A DNA stretch of 21,590 nucleotides, taken from contig CAAGCE010000008.1 of the NCBI GenBank assembly GCA_900768245.1, positions 1 through 21,590 on the forward strand, in the 5' to 3' direction. Positions 13,858-21,405 of this stretch are shown here, piece after piece (the first letter of the stretch is position 1; every line of letters begins with the position of its first letter). The notes beneath the pieces were generated by a model. The model saw nothing but the letters and a program-made list of their open reading frames with translations, did no database searches and was not told where the DNA came from. Made by a program: the position numbers and the translations under genes. Source of the DNA: Oscillospiraceae bacterium (GTDB taxonomy: Bacteria > Bacillota > Clostridia > Oscillospirales > Ruminococcaceae).

Positions 13858-13911
13858 CCTAAAAAATAATGACAGCACAGCGGCAGCATTCATCTGCATT
13901 GCTGTACTGCC
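13858..13911 (-). terminator. Hairpin and T run between the AcpS-like gene and nnr
   Basis: GGCAGTACAGC (13911-13901 on the - strand) can pair with GCTGTGCTGTC (13881-13871), eleven pairs with two G-T, followed by ATTATTTTTT and then the AGGAGG of nnr. An alternative internal pairing (CAGCA with TGCTG) competes with it. It may be a partial terminator or attenuator inside the operon. Confidence 0.5.
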
Positions 13912-13922
13912 ATTGGCAAGTC

Positions 13923-14282
13923 TTATTCGTAAAATATCACAGTACCCATTGCAAGTGATTTTGAATGAGCACAGGTTACGTTTGAACGCATTTTTGTTGC
14001 GGAGAAACGTCTTTTTGCTTCTCCCGAAAGACTTAGGTAGTAAGATCCGCTGTAATCCGCAAGGACGGAAACGTCCTGAATGCTGCATCCGTGGAAATTT
14101 ACTCCCATTGCCTTTTTGAATGCGATCTTTGCGCAGTACATTTCTGCTGTTGTATATGGGGAAAAATTGCGTTCCATAAGGAATTTCATTTCCTGCGGAG
14201 AATAAACTCTTGACAGAAACTTCGGATTTGCGATAATTTTTCTCATATGCGGCATATCGACAAAATAGTTTTCAGTAATCAT
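13923..14282 (-). CDS. AcpS-like 4'-phosphopantetheinyl transferase fold, metal ligands missing
   Basis: This 119-residue protein has the size and layout of holo-ACP synthase, which moves phosphopantetheine from CoA to acyl carrier protein. Recognisable blocks are FLSRVYSPQEM (22-32), corresponding to the family's RFL-RVFT--E, MYCAKIAFKKAMG (48-60), corresponding to FAAKEA--KALG, and NVTCAHSKSLAMGTVI (101-116), corresponding to the final VSISH block. Two acidic Mg2+ ligands are absent: the N-terminal GIDIVEI Asp is replaced near Tyr6, and the Glu of KEA is Ile53. It may be inactive, use another metal scheme, or act on a special carrier. Synteny with nnr supports the family call. The ATG at 14282 has GAAAGGG upstream at rather long spacing. 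Confidence 0.7.
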   Translation of the reverse strand: MITENYFVDMPHMRKIIANPKFLSRVYSPQEMKFLMERNFSPYTTAEMYCAKIAFKKAMGVNFHGCSIQDVSVLADYSGSYYLSLSGEAKRRFSATKMRSNVTCAHSKSLAMGTVIFYE

Positions 14283-14344
14283 TTTAAAATAAACCCTTTC
14301 AAAGCCATACAAAATTTAATAAATAATATGCCGTCAAAAAAATG

Positions 14345-14872
14345 TCAAGTATTATATTTTCTGTCAAATTCAATTCTCACAGGGCGGGGGAGAAAAGGCT
14401 TTATGCCCTCGATGACCTTTTCTTCGGGGGAGAAGATAAGTCTTACGCTGCCCATTGAAGAATGTGTGAAATCAGCGTAGTAGTTTTCGGTAGGTTCGTC
14501 GCAGGTGCCGTCGACCTGAACGATAGTAACGCCGTTTTCAACTTCCGGAGCGTCTGAAAGCTTTCCGAAGCGTTCAAAGGCCGAAGCCTTTGCTGTGATA
14601 AGACGTTTTCTTTTGCGCTTTGCGATTATCTTGTCAACGTCCATTTCACCGTTTGTGACAATATATTCGTACTCGCTGTCAAGACCTGAGATGAGGTAAT
14701 ATCCGCCGTAAAAAGCACCTGCCGCAAGGAGCAGAGCAATAACAAATCCGCAGAGCATAAGGTATACGCATACTGCGGCAACAAGTCCTGCTGCTGCGCC
14801 GATAAGGACTTTCAGGGCAATTGTTTTTCCCGATGAAGGTTTCTTGACAAGCTGTTCAACAAAAATGTCCAT
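14345..14872 (-). CDS. DUF6106-like membrane protein
   Basis: This 175-residue protein opens MDIFVEQLVKK, then has two close hydrophobic segments (about 18-42 and 43-62) that form a hairpin in the membrane. A cytoplasmic region follows with a strongly basic patch (KRKRKR) and an acidic, aromatic C-terminal domain ending PRPVRIEFDRKY. This agrees with what is recalled of the DUF6106 family, common in Clostridia; function is unknown. GGAGG precedes the ATG at 14872. A consensus promoter at 14912-14940 serves it, and it is probably the first gene of the - strand cluster. The sequence TTGACA at its stop codon might act as a -35 for the next gene, but the matching -10 is poor. Confidence 0.7.
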   Translation of the reverse strand: MDIFVEQLVKKPSSGKTIALKVLIGAAAGLVAAVCVYLMLCGFVIALLLAAGAFYGGYYLISGLDSEYEYIVTNGEMDVDKIIAKRKRKRLITAKASAFERFGKLSDAPEVENGVTIVQVDGTCDEPTENYYADFTHSSMGSVRLIFSPEEKVIEGIKPFLPRPVRIEFDRKYNT

Positions 14873-14911
14873 TTTTACCTCCGTTTGTATAAATGTTTTT
14901 GTATAAAATAT

Positions 14912-14940
14912 ATTATATCATACTTTTTGAGGGCTTTCAA
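14912..14940 (-). promoter_or_regulatory. Promoter of the DUF6106-like gene
   Basis: On the - strand TTGAAA (14940-14935) and TATAAT (14917-14912) are 17 bp apart. Its -35 lies 11 bp from the -35 of the divergent pheST operon promoter, so the two polymerases would compete for the site. Confidence 0.8.
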
Positions 14941-14951
14941 GAAAAAAATAC

Positions 14952-14980
14952 TTGCAAATTATTATTTTATTGTATATAAT
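14952..14980 (+). promoter_or_regulatory. Promoter of the T-box/pheST operon
   Basis: TTGCAA (14952-14957) and TATAAT (14975-14980) have a 17-bp spacer. The predicted start near 14987 is about 25 bases before the T-box stem I. Confidence 0.85.
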
Positions 14981-15010
14981 ATAAGAGTAACTTTATTTTT
15001 ATAAACACAT

Positions 15011-15246
15011 TGACCGGGTTCAGTAGCTGTTTTGGATAAATGTATTCAGAGAGAGGGCATAAGGCTGTGATTGTCCTTATACATCGGAGCGGTGAATTTT
15101 CGCCTGTGAGTGGTTGCGCTGAATGACTTTTGTTTAGTAGGCGGAAACGTAACGTGCTGCGTTAAAGCCGTGGGGATGTTTGTCCTTTGAAATAGGTGGT
15201 AATAAACAAGCAAGTCTTGTCCTGTTCAGCGGGGCAGGGCTTTTTT
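15011..15246 (+). promoter_or_regulatory. Phenylalanine T-box leader with terminator
   Basis: T-box leaders sense uncharged tRNA and allow transcription only when it is bound. Stem I has the AGTA motif (15022-15025), the distal AGAGAG...GGCTGTGA loop elements (15048-15070) enclosed by ATGTAT/ATACAT, and GAATTTTCGCC with specifier TTC at 15099-15101, a Phe codon. A downstream TTAGTAGGCGGAAACG...CGTTA block matches the stem II/III region. The antiterminator pairs AGG (15194-15196) with CCT (15221-15223) and ACAAG (15206-15210) with CTTGT (15216-15220); its bulge holds TGGT, which pairs with an ACCA tRNA end. The competing terminator pairs 15212-15224 with 15230-15242 and ends in six T. The bulge reads TGGTAAT rather than the near-universal TGGNACC. 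Confidence 0.93.
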
Positions 15247-15264
15247 ATTTTGACAGGTGATGAT

Positions 15265-15741
15265 ATGCTCAGAGAACTGCTTGGACAGATAAAGGAACAC
15301 CCTGCACATTCTTTCGGTCAGCTTATAAAAATAATTTTTCTTATAATAGTTTCTTTGCTTTCTTTTCTTTTTGGCATAGGCGTGTATCTGCTTATGGCGG
15401 TGTATATTGCTTTGCTGATGCTTCACGCTTTGAAAAATATCGGCGGATTGAGAATAGGCTGGTGGAAATATCTTGCTGCTGCGGTCGTCGGCTGCGGGCT
15501 GATAAAGCTGCTGAGATTTATTCTGAGCGGGCTGCTCGCAAAGGTCAGGGAGGATCTGCTTGTGTCGGCATTCGGACAGACTTCGGAAAATGATTCTGGC
15601 GGTGCTGTTCCGCAGACTTGCATAAAGCCCTTTGACCCAAAGGAAACCGCACTTCTTGAACTGCAGCAGAAATTTGATACAAATGCCATTACCGAAGAGG
15701 AATACGAAAAACAGAAAAAAGAAATTTCAAACGATAAATAA
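15265..15741 (+). CDS. Small membrane protein with SHOCT-like C-terminus
   Basis: This 158-residue protein has a basic N-terminal stretch, two or three hydrophobic segments (about 20-53, and 66-88 with a further amphipathic helix), a polar linker, and a C-terminal LLELQQKFDTNAITEEEYEK block (about 131-150) that closely resembles the SHOCT short C-terminal domain. Function is unknown. AGGTGA lies four to five bases before the ATG at 15265; an upstream open start at 15196 lies inside the T-box antiterminator and is rejected. It is the first gene behind the Phe T-box terminator, 17 bp ahead of pheS, so it should be induced by phenylalanine shortage together with pheST. Confidence 0.8.
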   Translation: MLRELLGQIKEHPAHSFGQLIKIIFLIIVSLLSFLFGIGVYLLMAVYIALLMLHALKNIGGLRIGWWKYLAAAVVGCGLIKLLRFILSGLLAKVREDLLVSAFGQTSENDSGGAVPQTCIKPFDPKETALLELQQKFDTNAITEEEYEKQKKEISNDK

Positions 15742-15758
15742 ATCTTGAGGTGAAATTT

Positions 15759-16778
15759 ATGAAAGATCAGCTTGAAAAAATCAAACAGCTTGCCGAGCAG
15801 GAGCTTGACAAGTGCGAGAACCTTGAAGTTCTCGAAAATCTTCGTGTAAAATTTCTCGGAAAAAAGGGTGAGCTTACTGCTATCCTGAAGCAGATGGGTT
15901 CACTTTCCGCAGAAGAACGTCCTGTTGTGGGACAGCTTGCAAACACAGTCCGCTCCGCTATCGAAGAGGACATTGCAAAGCGCACACAGGCTCTCAAAGA
16001 GGAGCTTGCAAAGAAGCGTCTTGAAGAGGAAACCGTTGACGTAACTCTCCCGGGCAAGGAACAGCCCATAGGTAAGCTCCACCCTCTCACAGTTACACTC
16101 AACGACATCAAGGAGATCTTCCTTGGTATGGGCTTTGAAATTGCCGAAGGTCCTGAGGTAGAAACAGACCACTACTGCTTTGAGGCTCTCAATATGCCTA
16201 AGCACCACCCTGCAAGAGATACACAGGATACTTTCTATATCAATGAAAATGTTGTTCTCCGTACACAGACTTCCTCTGTACAGATAAGAACAATGGAAAA
16301 CAAAAAGCCGCCTATCAGGATCATCTCTCCGGGCAGAGTTTACCGTTCCGATACAGTGGACGCAACACATTCACCGCTCTTCCACCAGATAGAGGGTCTT
16401 GTTGTTGACAAGGGTATCACAATGGCTGACCTTAACGGTACACTGGAGCTCCTTATGAAGAGAATTTACGGCGAGGATTGTCAGATAAGACTCCGTCCGC
16501 ACCATTTCCCATATACAGAACCGTCTGCCGAAGTTGACCTTATGTGCTTCAACTGCCACGGTGCAGGCTGTCCGCTTTGCAAGAACGAAGGCTATATTGA
16601 GCTTCTCGGTGCAGGTATGGTTCACCCTAAGGTGCTTGAAGGCTGCGGCATCGACCCTGAGGTTTACAGCGGCTTTGCATTCGGTATCGGTCTTGAACGT
16701 ATCACAATGGGCAGATATAAGATAGGCGATATGCGTCTGCTCTATGAGAACGATATGAGATTCTTGGGTCAGTTCTGA
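15759..16778 (+). CDS. pheS: Phenylalanyl-tRNA synthetase alpha subunit
   Basis: This 339-residue class II synthetase subunit forms the alpha2-beta2 enzyme with PheT and charges tRNA-Phe in the cytoplasm. An N-terminal coiled coil (about 1-85) contacts tRNA. The core shows GMGFEIAEGPEVE and HPARDTQDTFYI, the motif 2 region SPGRVYRSDTVDATHSPLFHQIEG, and the C-terminal motif 3 FGIGLERITMGRYKIGDMR. The length is normal. The start at 15759 has TTGAGGTG seven bases upstream; GTG at 15750 would consume that site. It is controlled by the Phe T-box, and pheT follows after 21 bp. Confidence 0.98.
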   Translation: MKDQLEKIKQLAEQELDKCENLEVLENLRVKFLGKKGELTAILKQMGSLSAEERPVVGQLANTVRSAIEEDIAKRTQALKEELAKKRLEEETVDVTLPGKEQPIGKLHPLTVTLNDIKEIFLGMGFEIAEGPEVETDHYCFEALNMPKHHPARDTQDTFYINENVVLRTQTSSVQIRTMENKKPPIRIISPGRVYRSDTVDATHSPLFHQIEGLVVDKGITMADLNGTLELLMKRIYGEDCQIRLRPHHFPYTEPSAEVDLMCFNCHGAGCPLCKNEGYIELLGAGMVHPKVLEGCGIDPEVYSGFAFGIGLERITMGRYKIGDMRLLYENDMRFLGQF

Positions 16779-16799
16779 TTATAAAAGGAGGTTATTCAA

Positions 16800-19217
16800 A
16801 TGGATTTATCAATGAGATGGCTGAACGATTATATTGACGTTTCAGACCTTTCTATAAAAGAATTCTGCTCTGCTATGACTATAAGCGGTTCAAAGGTCGA
16901 GCGATATGATACAGAGGGCAGCGAAATAAGCAAGGTCGTTGTGGGCAAGCTCCTTTCCGTTGTTCCGCACGAAAACTCCGATCACCTTGTTGTGTGCCGG
17001 GTAGACGTGGGCAAGGCAGGAAACGGTGAGCCTATCCAGATAGTTACAGGTGCTCCAAACGTTAAGGCCGGGGACATCGTTCCTGTTGCTATGGACGGTT
17101 CAACTCTTCCGGGCGGCGTTAAAATAAAGAAAGGCAAGCTCAGAGGTGTTGAGTCCAACGGTATGCTCTGTTCACTGGGCGAGCTTGGTCTTACAACTCA
17201 CGATTTCCCATATGCAATTGCAGACGGTATCTTTCTTTTACAGCAGGAAGAAGGCTGCCCCGAGCTTGAACTCAGTATGGATATAAGAGAAGCTATCGGC
17301 TTCAACGATACAACAGTTGAATTTGAAATAACTTCAAACCGTCCCGACTGTATGTCCGTTATCGGTCTTGCAAGAGAAGCACACGCTACCTTTGATAAGC
17401 CTTATACAGTCAAAGAACCGACCTACAAGGGCATTGACGGCGACATCAACTCAATGCTCAAGGTGCAGATACACAATACAAAGCTCTGCCCACGCTATAT
17501 CGCAGGTGTTGTAAAGAATGTAAAGGTAGGTATGTCACCTCGCTGGATGAGAGAAAGACTCCGTGCAAGCGGTGTTCGTCCTATCAATAATTTTGTTGAT
17601 ATTACAAACTATGTAATGCTTGAATACGGTCACCCGATGCACGCTTTTGATATTCGCTACATCAACGGCAGCGAAATAAATATCAGAAATGCAAAGAACG
17701 GCGAAAAGATAACAACTCTTGACGGTGTTGAGCGTGAGCTTAAAGACAGTATGCTCGTTATCGCTGACGCAGACAAGCCTGTTGCGGTTGCAGGTGTTAT
17801 GGGCGGCGAGTACAGCGGTATTATGGACGATACTGTTGACGTTGTATTTGAAGCAGCCTGCTTTGACGGTGCATCTGTCCGCACAACAGCAAAGGCTCTC
17901 GGTATGAGAACAGATGCTTCCTCACGTTTCGAAAAGGGCATCGACCCGCAGAATGCATATCCTGCACTTATGAGAGCGTTTGAGCTTGTTGAAATGCTTG
18001 GCTGCGGCGAGGTCGTAAAGGGTGTTATCGACGCTGACTATACAGATAAAACACCAAAGGGCGTTGTATTTGACCCTGAGTGGATAAATAACTTCCTCGG
18101 CACAGATATTTCCGAAGCTGAGATGAAGACCTGTCTTGAAAAGCTTGACTTTAAGGTTGAAAACGGCAAGGCATACGCTCCGTCAGTTCGTATTGATATT
18201 GAGTGTAAAGCAGACGTTGCGGAAGAAGTAGCAAGAATTTACGGCTACAATAAGATACCAAAGACAATTATCAGAGGTGTTGCAGACGCACAGCTTACAC
18301 CAAAGCAGAAATACGACAGAGCTATTATGAATACAATGACAGCTCTCGGCGCATATGAAATAACGACCTATTCATTTATCAGCCCTAAGTATTTCGACAA
18401 GATAAGACTTCCCGAAAACAGCCCTCTCAGAAATACAGTAACTATCACAAACCCTCTCGGTGAAGATACCTCCGTAATGAGAACGACTATCCTCCCGTCA
18501 ATGTGTGAAGTCCTCGCAAGAAACTACAACAACCGCAATGCATCAGCCTGCCTGTTTGAGCTTGGAAACGAATATATCCCTAACGGAAACGAGCTTCCTG
18601 ACGAGCCTGAAAGACTTGCAGTAGGTATGTACGGCGGAAACTGCGACTTCTTTGACATCAAGGGCAAGATAAATACACTTCTTGAAAATATCGGACTTGA
18701 TGACTGCGAATACACAGCCTGCATCGACAGCGATGACTTTGCCGAAGCAAATGCATTCCACCCGGGCAGATGTGCGGTCATCTCAAAGGACGGAGTAAAG
18801 ATCGGTATCGTGGGCGAGCTTCACCACGAAGTCCTTGAAAATTACGGTATCGGCGTAAAAGCATATGCCGCAAAGCTTTGCGTACCCGAAATGATGGCAA
18901 TGGCAAAGACGGAAAAGACATATAAGCCGCTCCCGAAATTCCCTGCAACTACCCGTGACCTCGCCATCGTTTGCGATGATAAGCTTCCTGTTGCGTCCCT
19001 TGAAAAGGCTATAAAGACCGCAGTGGGAAATATCCTTGAAACAGTAACTCTGTTTGACGTATACAAGGGCAAGCAGGTAGGCGAGGGCAAAAAGTCCGTA
19101 GCTTACTCTATCTCAATGCGTTCACACGAAGGCACACTTACCGATGAACAGGCAGACGCAGCAGTTAAGAGAGTTCTTAAAGAGCTTGCAAAGCTTGGTG
19201 CAGAATTGAGAGCATAA
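16800..19217 (+). CDS. pheT: Phenylalanyl-tRNA synthetase beta subunit
   Basis: This 805-residue subunit holds the editing site that hydrolyses Tyr-tRNA-Phe and helps bind tRNA. Domains in order are an N-terminal strand region, an EMAP-like tRNA-binding domain (about 40-150, KVVVGKLLSVVPHENSDHL), the B3/B4 editing region (about 205-380, including RPINNFVDITNYVMLEYGHP), a B5 domain (about 405-475), the catalytic-like core, and a C-terminal anticodon-binding FDX-ACB domain (about 712-804, PLPKFPATTRDLAIV). AGGAGG is well placed before the ATG. Length and architecture are complete. A strong terminator follows at 19233. Confidence 0.98.
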   Translation: MDLSMRWLNDYIDVSDLSIKEFCSAMTISGSKVERYDTEGSEISKVVVGKLLSVVPHENSDHLVVCRVDVGKAGNGEPIQIVTGAPNVKAGDIVPVAMDGSTLPGGVKIKKGKLRGVESNGMLCSLGELGLTTHDFPYAIADGIFLLQQEEGCPELELSMDIREAIGFNDTTVEFEITSNRPDCMSVIGLAREAHATFDKPYTVKEPTYKGIDGDINSMLKVQIHNTKLCPRYIAGVVKNVKVGMSPRWMRERLRASGVRPINNFVDITNYVMLEYGHPMHAFDIRYINGSEINIRNAKNGEKITTLDGVERELKDSMLVIADADKPVAVAGVMGGEYSGIMDDTVDVVFEAACFDGASVRTTAKALGMRTDASSRFEKGIDPQNAYPALMRAFELVEMLGCGEVVKGVIDADYTDKTPKGVVFDPEWINNFLGTDISEAEMKTCLEKLDFKVENGKAYAPSVRIDIECKADVAEEVARIYGYNKIPKTIIRGVADAQLTPKQKYDRAIMNTMTALGAYEITTYSFISPKYFDKIRLPENSPLRNTVTITNPLGEDTSVMRTTILPSMCEVLARNYNNRNASACLFELGNEYIPNGNELPDEPERLAVGMYGGNCDFFDIKGKINTLLENIGLDDCEYTACIDSDDFAEANAFHPGRCAVISKDGVKIGIVGELHHEVLENYGIGVKAYAAKLCVPEMMAMAKTEKTYKPLPKFPATTRDLAIVCDDKLPVASLEKAIKTAVGNILETVTLFDVYKGKQVGEGKKSVAYSISMRSHEGTLTDEQADAAVKRVLKELAKLGAELRA

Positions 19218-19232
19218 TATAAAGCATTATCA

Positions 19233-19268
19233 GCTGCCGCAGCTATCTTTCTGCGGCAGCAATTTTTT
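19233..19268 (+). terminator. Intrinsic terminator of the pheST operon
   Basis: GCTGCCGCAG (19233-19242) and CTGCGGCAGC (19251-19260) form a perfect ten-pair stem with an eight-base loop, followed by AATTTTTT. The R2 repeat begins at its T run. Confidence 0.95.
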
Positions 19269-19430
19269 ATTAATAATAAAAAATAAGAATTAAGAATTAT
19301 TTGGGCTTCGACTTTTGTTTCAAAAAGGTAAGTTTGCGTGGATCTTTAGTTTTTTTATTTTTTTGGGGGGCGGCGGTTTGAAGTTTGCTTTGAGCTTGGG
19401 GATAGTGTTCCGCCGCGGTCGTTCATACCC
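19269..19430 (+). repeat. R2 repeat, copy c, directly behind the pheT terminator
   Basis: It has the same order of parts as 1897-2060: an AAGAATTAAGAATTA tract, TTTTGTTTCAAAAAGG, a T-rich run into GGGGGGCGGCGGTTTGAAG, and GTTCCGCCGCGGTCGTTCA. It also sits directly behind an intrinsic terminator. The centre has diverged. GCGGCGG and CCGCCGC can still pair. Confidence 0.8.
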
Positions 19431-19488
19431 TGCGGACTTTTTGATATATCGGCAAAATACGGGAAAAACACAGGTCAAAATAAAAAAC

Positions 19489-19517
19489 TTGCATTTTTGA
19501 GCATAAAGCTGTACAAT
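19489..19517 (+). promoter_or_regulatory. Promoter of the second metallophosphoesterase operon
   Basis: TTGCAT (19489-19494) and TACAAT (19512-19517) have a 17-bp spacer. The expected start is near 19524, giving a leader of about 55 nt with AAAAAGGAG at 19537-19545. Confidence 0.7.
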
Positions 19518-19579
19518 ATAATATGATAAAATAATAAAAAAGGAGAATATATTCCTCAGACGGAATATTTGTCAGTCTT

Positions 19580-20455
19580 ATGAAAATGTTTCCTGTTGAA
19601 TTAGGCGTCAGCACATTGATCGGAAATGTTCTTCCGGAAATGGTGCGTGATATGTCAAGGCTGGAGGTTTCGCATTATGACCTGCCCGCCGAAGCTCTTC
19701 CCGAAGAATTTGACGGCTTGAAAATAGTGCAGCTTTCCGACCTCCATAATAAAAAATACGGCAAATATAATTTCGAGCTTTATAAGCGTATCTGTCATGA
19801 AGACCCCGACATTATTGTTATGACAGGGGATATGATAAGCCATAACGCTCCCAATATGCATGATTTTATTGCTTTGGTGCGTATGCTCTGCAAAAAATAT
19901 CCCGTGTATTACGTCAACGGCAATCACGAAAATTCCGATATGGACGTTCCCACATTCAAAAGCGTCGCCGCACGTTTAGAGCAGTCCGGTGCAAAATGTG
20001 TTGATAACGCTTATGTAATTTTAAAGCGTGGAAACGCAAGCATACGTCTTTGCGGACTTTGCTATTCCGCACGTTTTTACCGTGGAGTCAGAAATTATAA
20101 AATCAACTGGAGCGAGTTCACTCTTGATGATATGGTACGTTACTGCGGCATTAAGCCAAAGGATCGGTTCACCATACTTCTTGCCCATAATCCGTTGGAT
20201 TTTGATATTCACGCAGAATGGGGCGCAGATATTTCATTCGGCGGACATATCCACGGCGGCTTTATCAGACTGCCTTTGGTCGGCGGAATAGTTTCCCCCG
20301 AACTGAAGCTTTTCCCTAAATATAAAGAGGGCGTCTACAAAAAGGGCAAATCGTGGCTCGTTGTAAGCAGAGGTCTTGGTAGAATAAGATTTTTTAACCC
20401 CCCGGAGCTTGTGTCGGTAACGCTCCACAGTAAAAAGAAAAGAAAGGATAAATGA
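19580..20455 (+). CDS. Metallophosphoesterase, YkuE-like, complete metal site
   Basis: This 291-residue calcineurin-like phosphoesterase shows all ligands: QLSDLHN (Asp54, His56), TGDM (Asp84), NGNHE (Asn115, His116), LAHNP (His203) and GGHIHGG (His223, His225). The branch includes YkuE and UDP-diacylglucosamine hydrolase relatives that act near the membrane; here the N-terminus has only a weak hydrophobic patch (about 7-18) and no Tat motif. Substrate is unassigned. The only ATG choices are 19580 and 19586, and the sole good ribosome site (AAGGAG, 19540-19545) is about 35 bases away, with a seven-pair hairpin (19549-19555 with 19562-19568) between them. It overlaps the lipoprotein gene by four bases (ATGA). 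Confidence 0.88.
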   Translation: MKMFPVELGVSTLIGNVLPEMVRDMSRLEVSHYDLPAEALPEEFDGLKIVQLSDLHNKKYGKYNFELYKRICHEDPDIIVMTGDMISHNAPNMHDFIALVRMLCKKYPVYYVNGNHENSDMDVPTFKSVAARLEQSGAKCVDNAYVILKRGNASIRLCGLCYSARFYRGVRNYKINWSEFTLDDMVRYCGIKPKDRFTILLAHNPLDFDIHAEWGADISFGGHIHGGFIRLPLVGGIVSPELKLFPKYKEGVYKKGKSWLVVSRGLGRIRFFNPPELVSVTLHSKKKRKDK

Positions 20456-21405
20456 AAATGAAAAAGAAAATTCTTGCCGCAGTATTGGCGGTAATTGCAT
20501 CAGCTGCAATTTTAAGCGGCTGCTCAAAGTCAGAGGAAACAGATAAGGCTGTTACAACAACAGTAATGGAGCCGTCTGCCGATACGTCTGATGTGACATC
20601 AGACGAAACGGAAGAAACAACTGCCGCAGAAACAGAAGCGACTGAATCGGAGACCTCCGTAACCGAGACAGCTTCTCTTACCGATGAGCAGAAAGCCAAT
20701 ATTGAAGCATTTTTTGACAGCGTTGCTTTTGAATATGATACTGCAATAGCCGAAAATGTTGAGAGCTTTTCCGCTATGGCTGAAAAGGACGCAGACAAGA
20801 CTGTTCCATATGCCGAAAGCCAAACCAAAGCACTTGCCGACAGCCTTTATTCTTCCGACAGCTACAGCATAACCCTTAAAAACGATAACACCTTTACAGT
20901 TACCGCCGCAAAGGGCGATAAGCTTAAAATAGCAGTCTGCACAGGTGACATTGCGGCAGCAATGATATTCGGCGGCAATGAGGTATATTCATATTCACCG
21001 ATGGATATGAACGGCTACAAGATAACTCTTAATGATGAGGATATGGAGGACTATACAAAGGAAGGCCTTCTTGAAACCGCTATTCTTACTCCCGATGATG
21101 AAAATTCTGAAGTAAAGGTATTCGATATTGAGGCAAACGGAAAAAAATATACATACGAGCTTTTTGACAGCTTTGCTTATATATTTGACGAGGACGGTGC
21201 AGCAAAGGCTTTATGCGACGGAACAGACCTTTTCTATATGGAGGTACTCACGGAAGATGTGCCTGATGATACATTTGCACAGCTTGAAGGCTATGACATA
21301 ATGGACTATGACGAGCTGTTAAAGCTTATGGAAGATGCAACTGAGCAGACCGAAACATCAGGCGAAGAAACAGCGTCAGAGGAAACTGCTGCAGCTGAAG
21401 AATAA
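20452..21405 (+). CDS. Acidic lipoprotein of unknown function
   Basis: This 317-residue protein has a lysine-rich N-terminus, a hydrophobic signal segment (ILAAVLAVIASAAI, 7-20) and lipobox LSGC, making Cys24 the lipidated residue. A Thr/Glu/Ser-rich linker (about 28-75) separates it from a domain of about 200 residues with no recognised family, and a second acidic Thr/Glu/Ala tail ends the protein. The domain has alternating hydrophobic and acidic residues and repeated short Tyr-Asp segments. It starts in the ATGA overlap with the phosphoesterase gene, so translation is coupled and the two products may act together at the membrane. No clear terminator is seen before the window ends. Confidence 0.8.
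   Translation: MKMKKKILAAVLAVIASAAILSGCSKSEETDKAVTTTVMEPSADTSDVTSDETEETTAAETEATESETSVTETASLTDEQKANIEAFFDSVAFEYDTAIAENVESFSAMAEKDADKTVPYAESQTKALADSLYSSDSYSITLKNDNTFTVTAAKGDKLKIAVCTGDIAAAMIFGGNEVYSYSPMDMNGYKITLNDEDMEDYTKEGLLETAILTPDDENSEVKVFDIEANGKKYTYELFDSFAYIFDEDGAAKALCDGTDLFYMEVLTEDVPDDTFAQLEGYDIMDYDELLKLMEDATEQTETSGEETASEETAAAEE

Noticed and set aside
13849..14088. N-terminal extension of nnr
   Set aside because: The extra 80 codons cover the preceding intergenic hairpin and part of the AcpS-like gene and resemble no epimerase; AGGAGG marks the start at 13848.
15196..15264. Earlier start for the SHOCT-like protein
   Set aside because: It would place the N-terminus in the T-box antiterminator and terminator.
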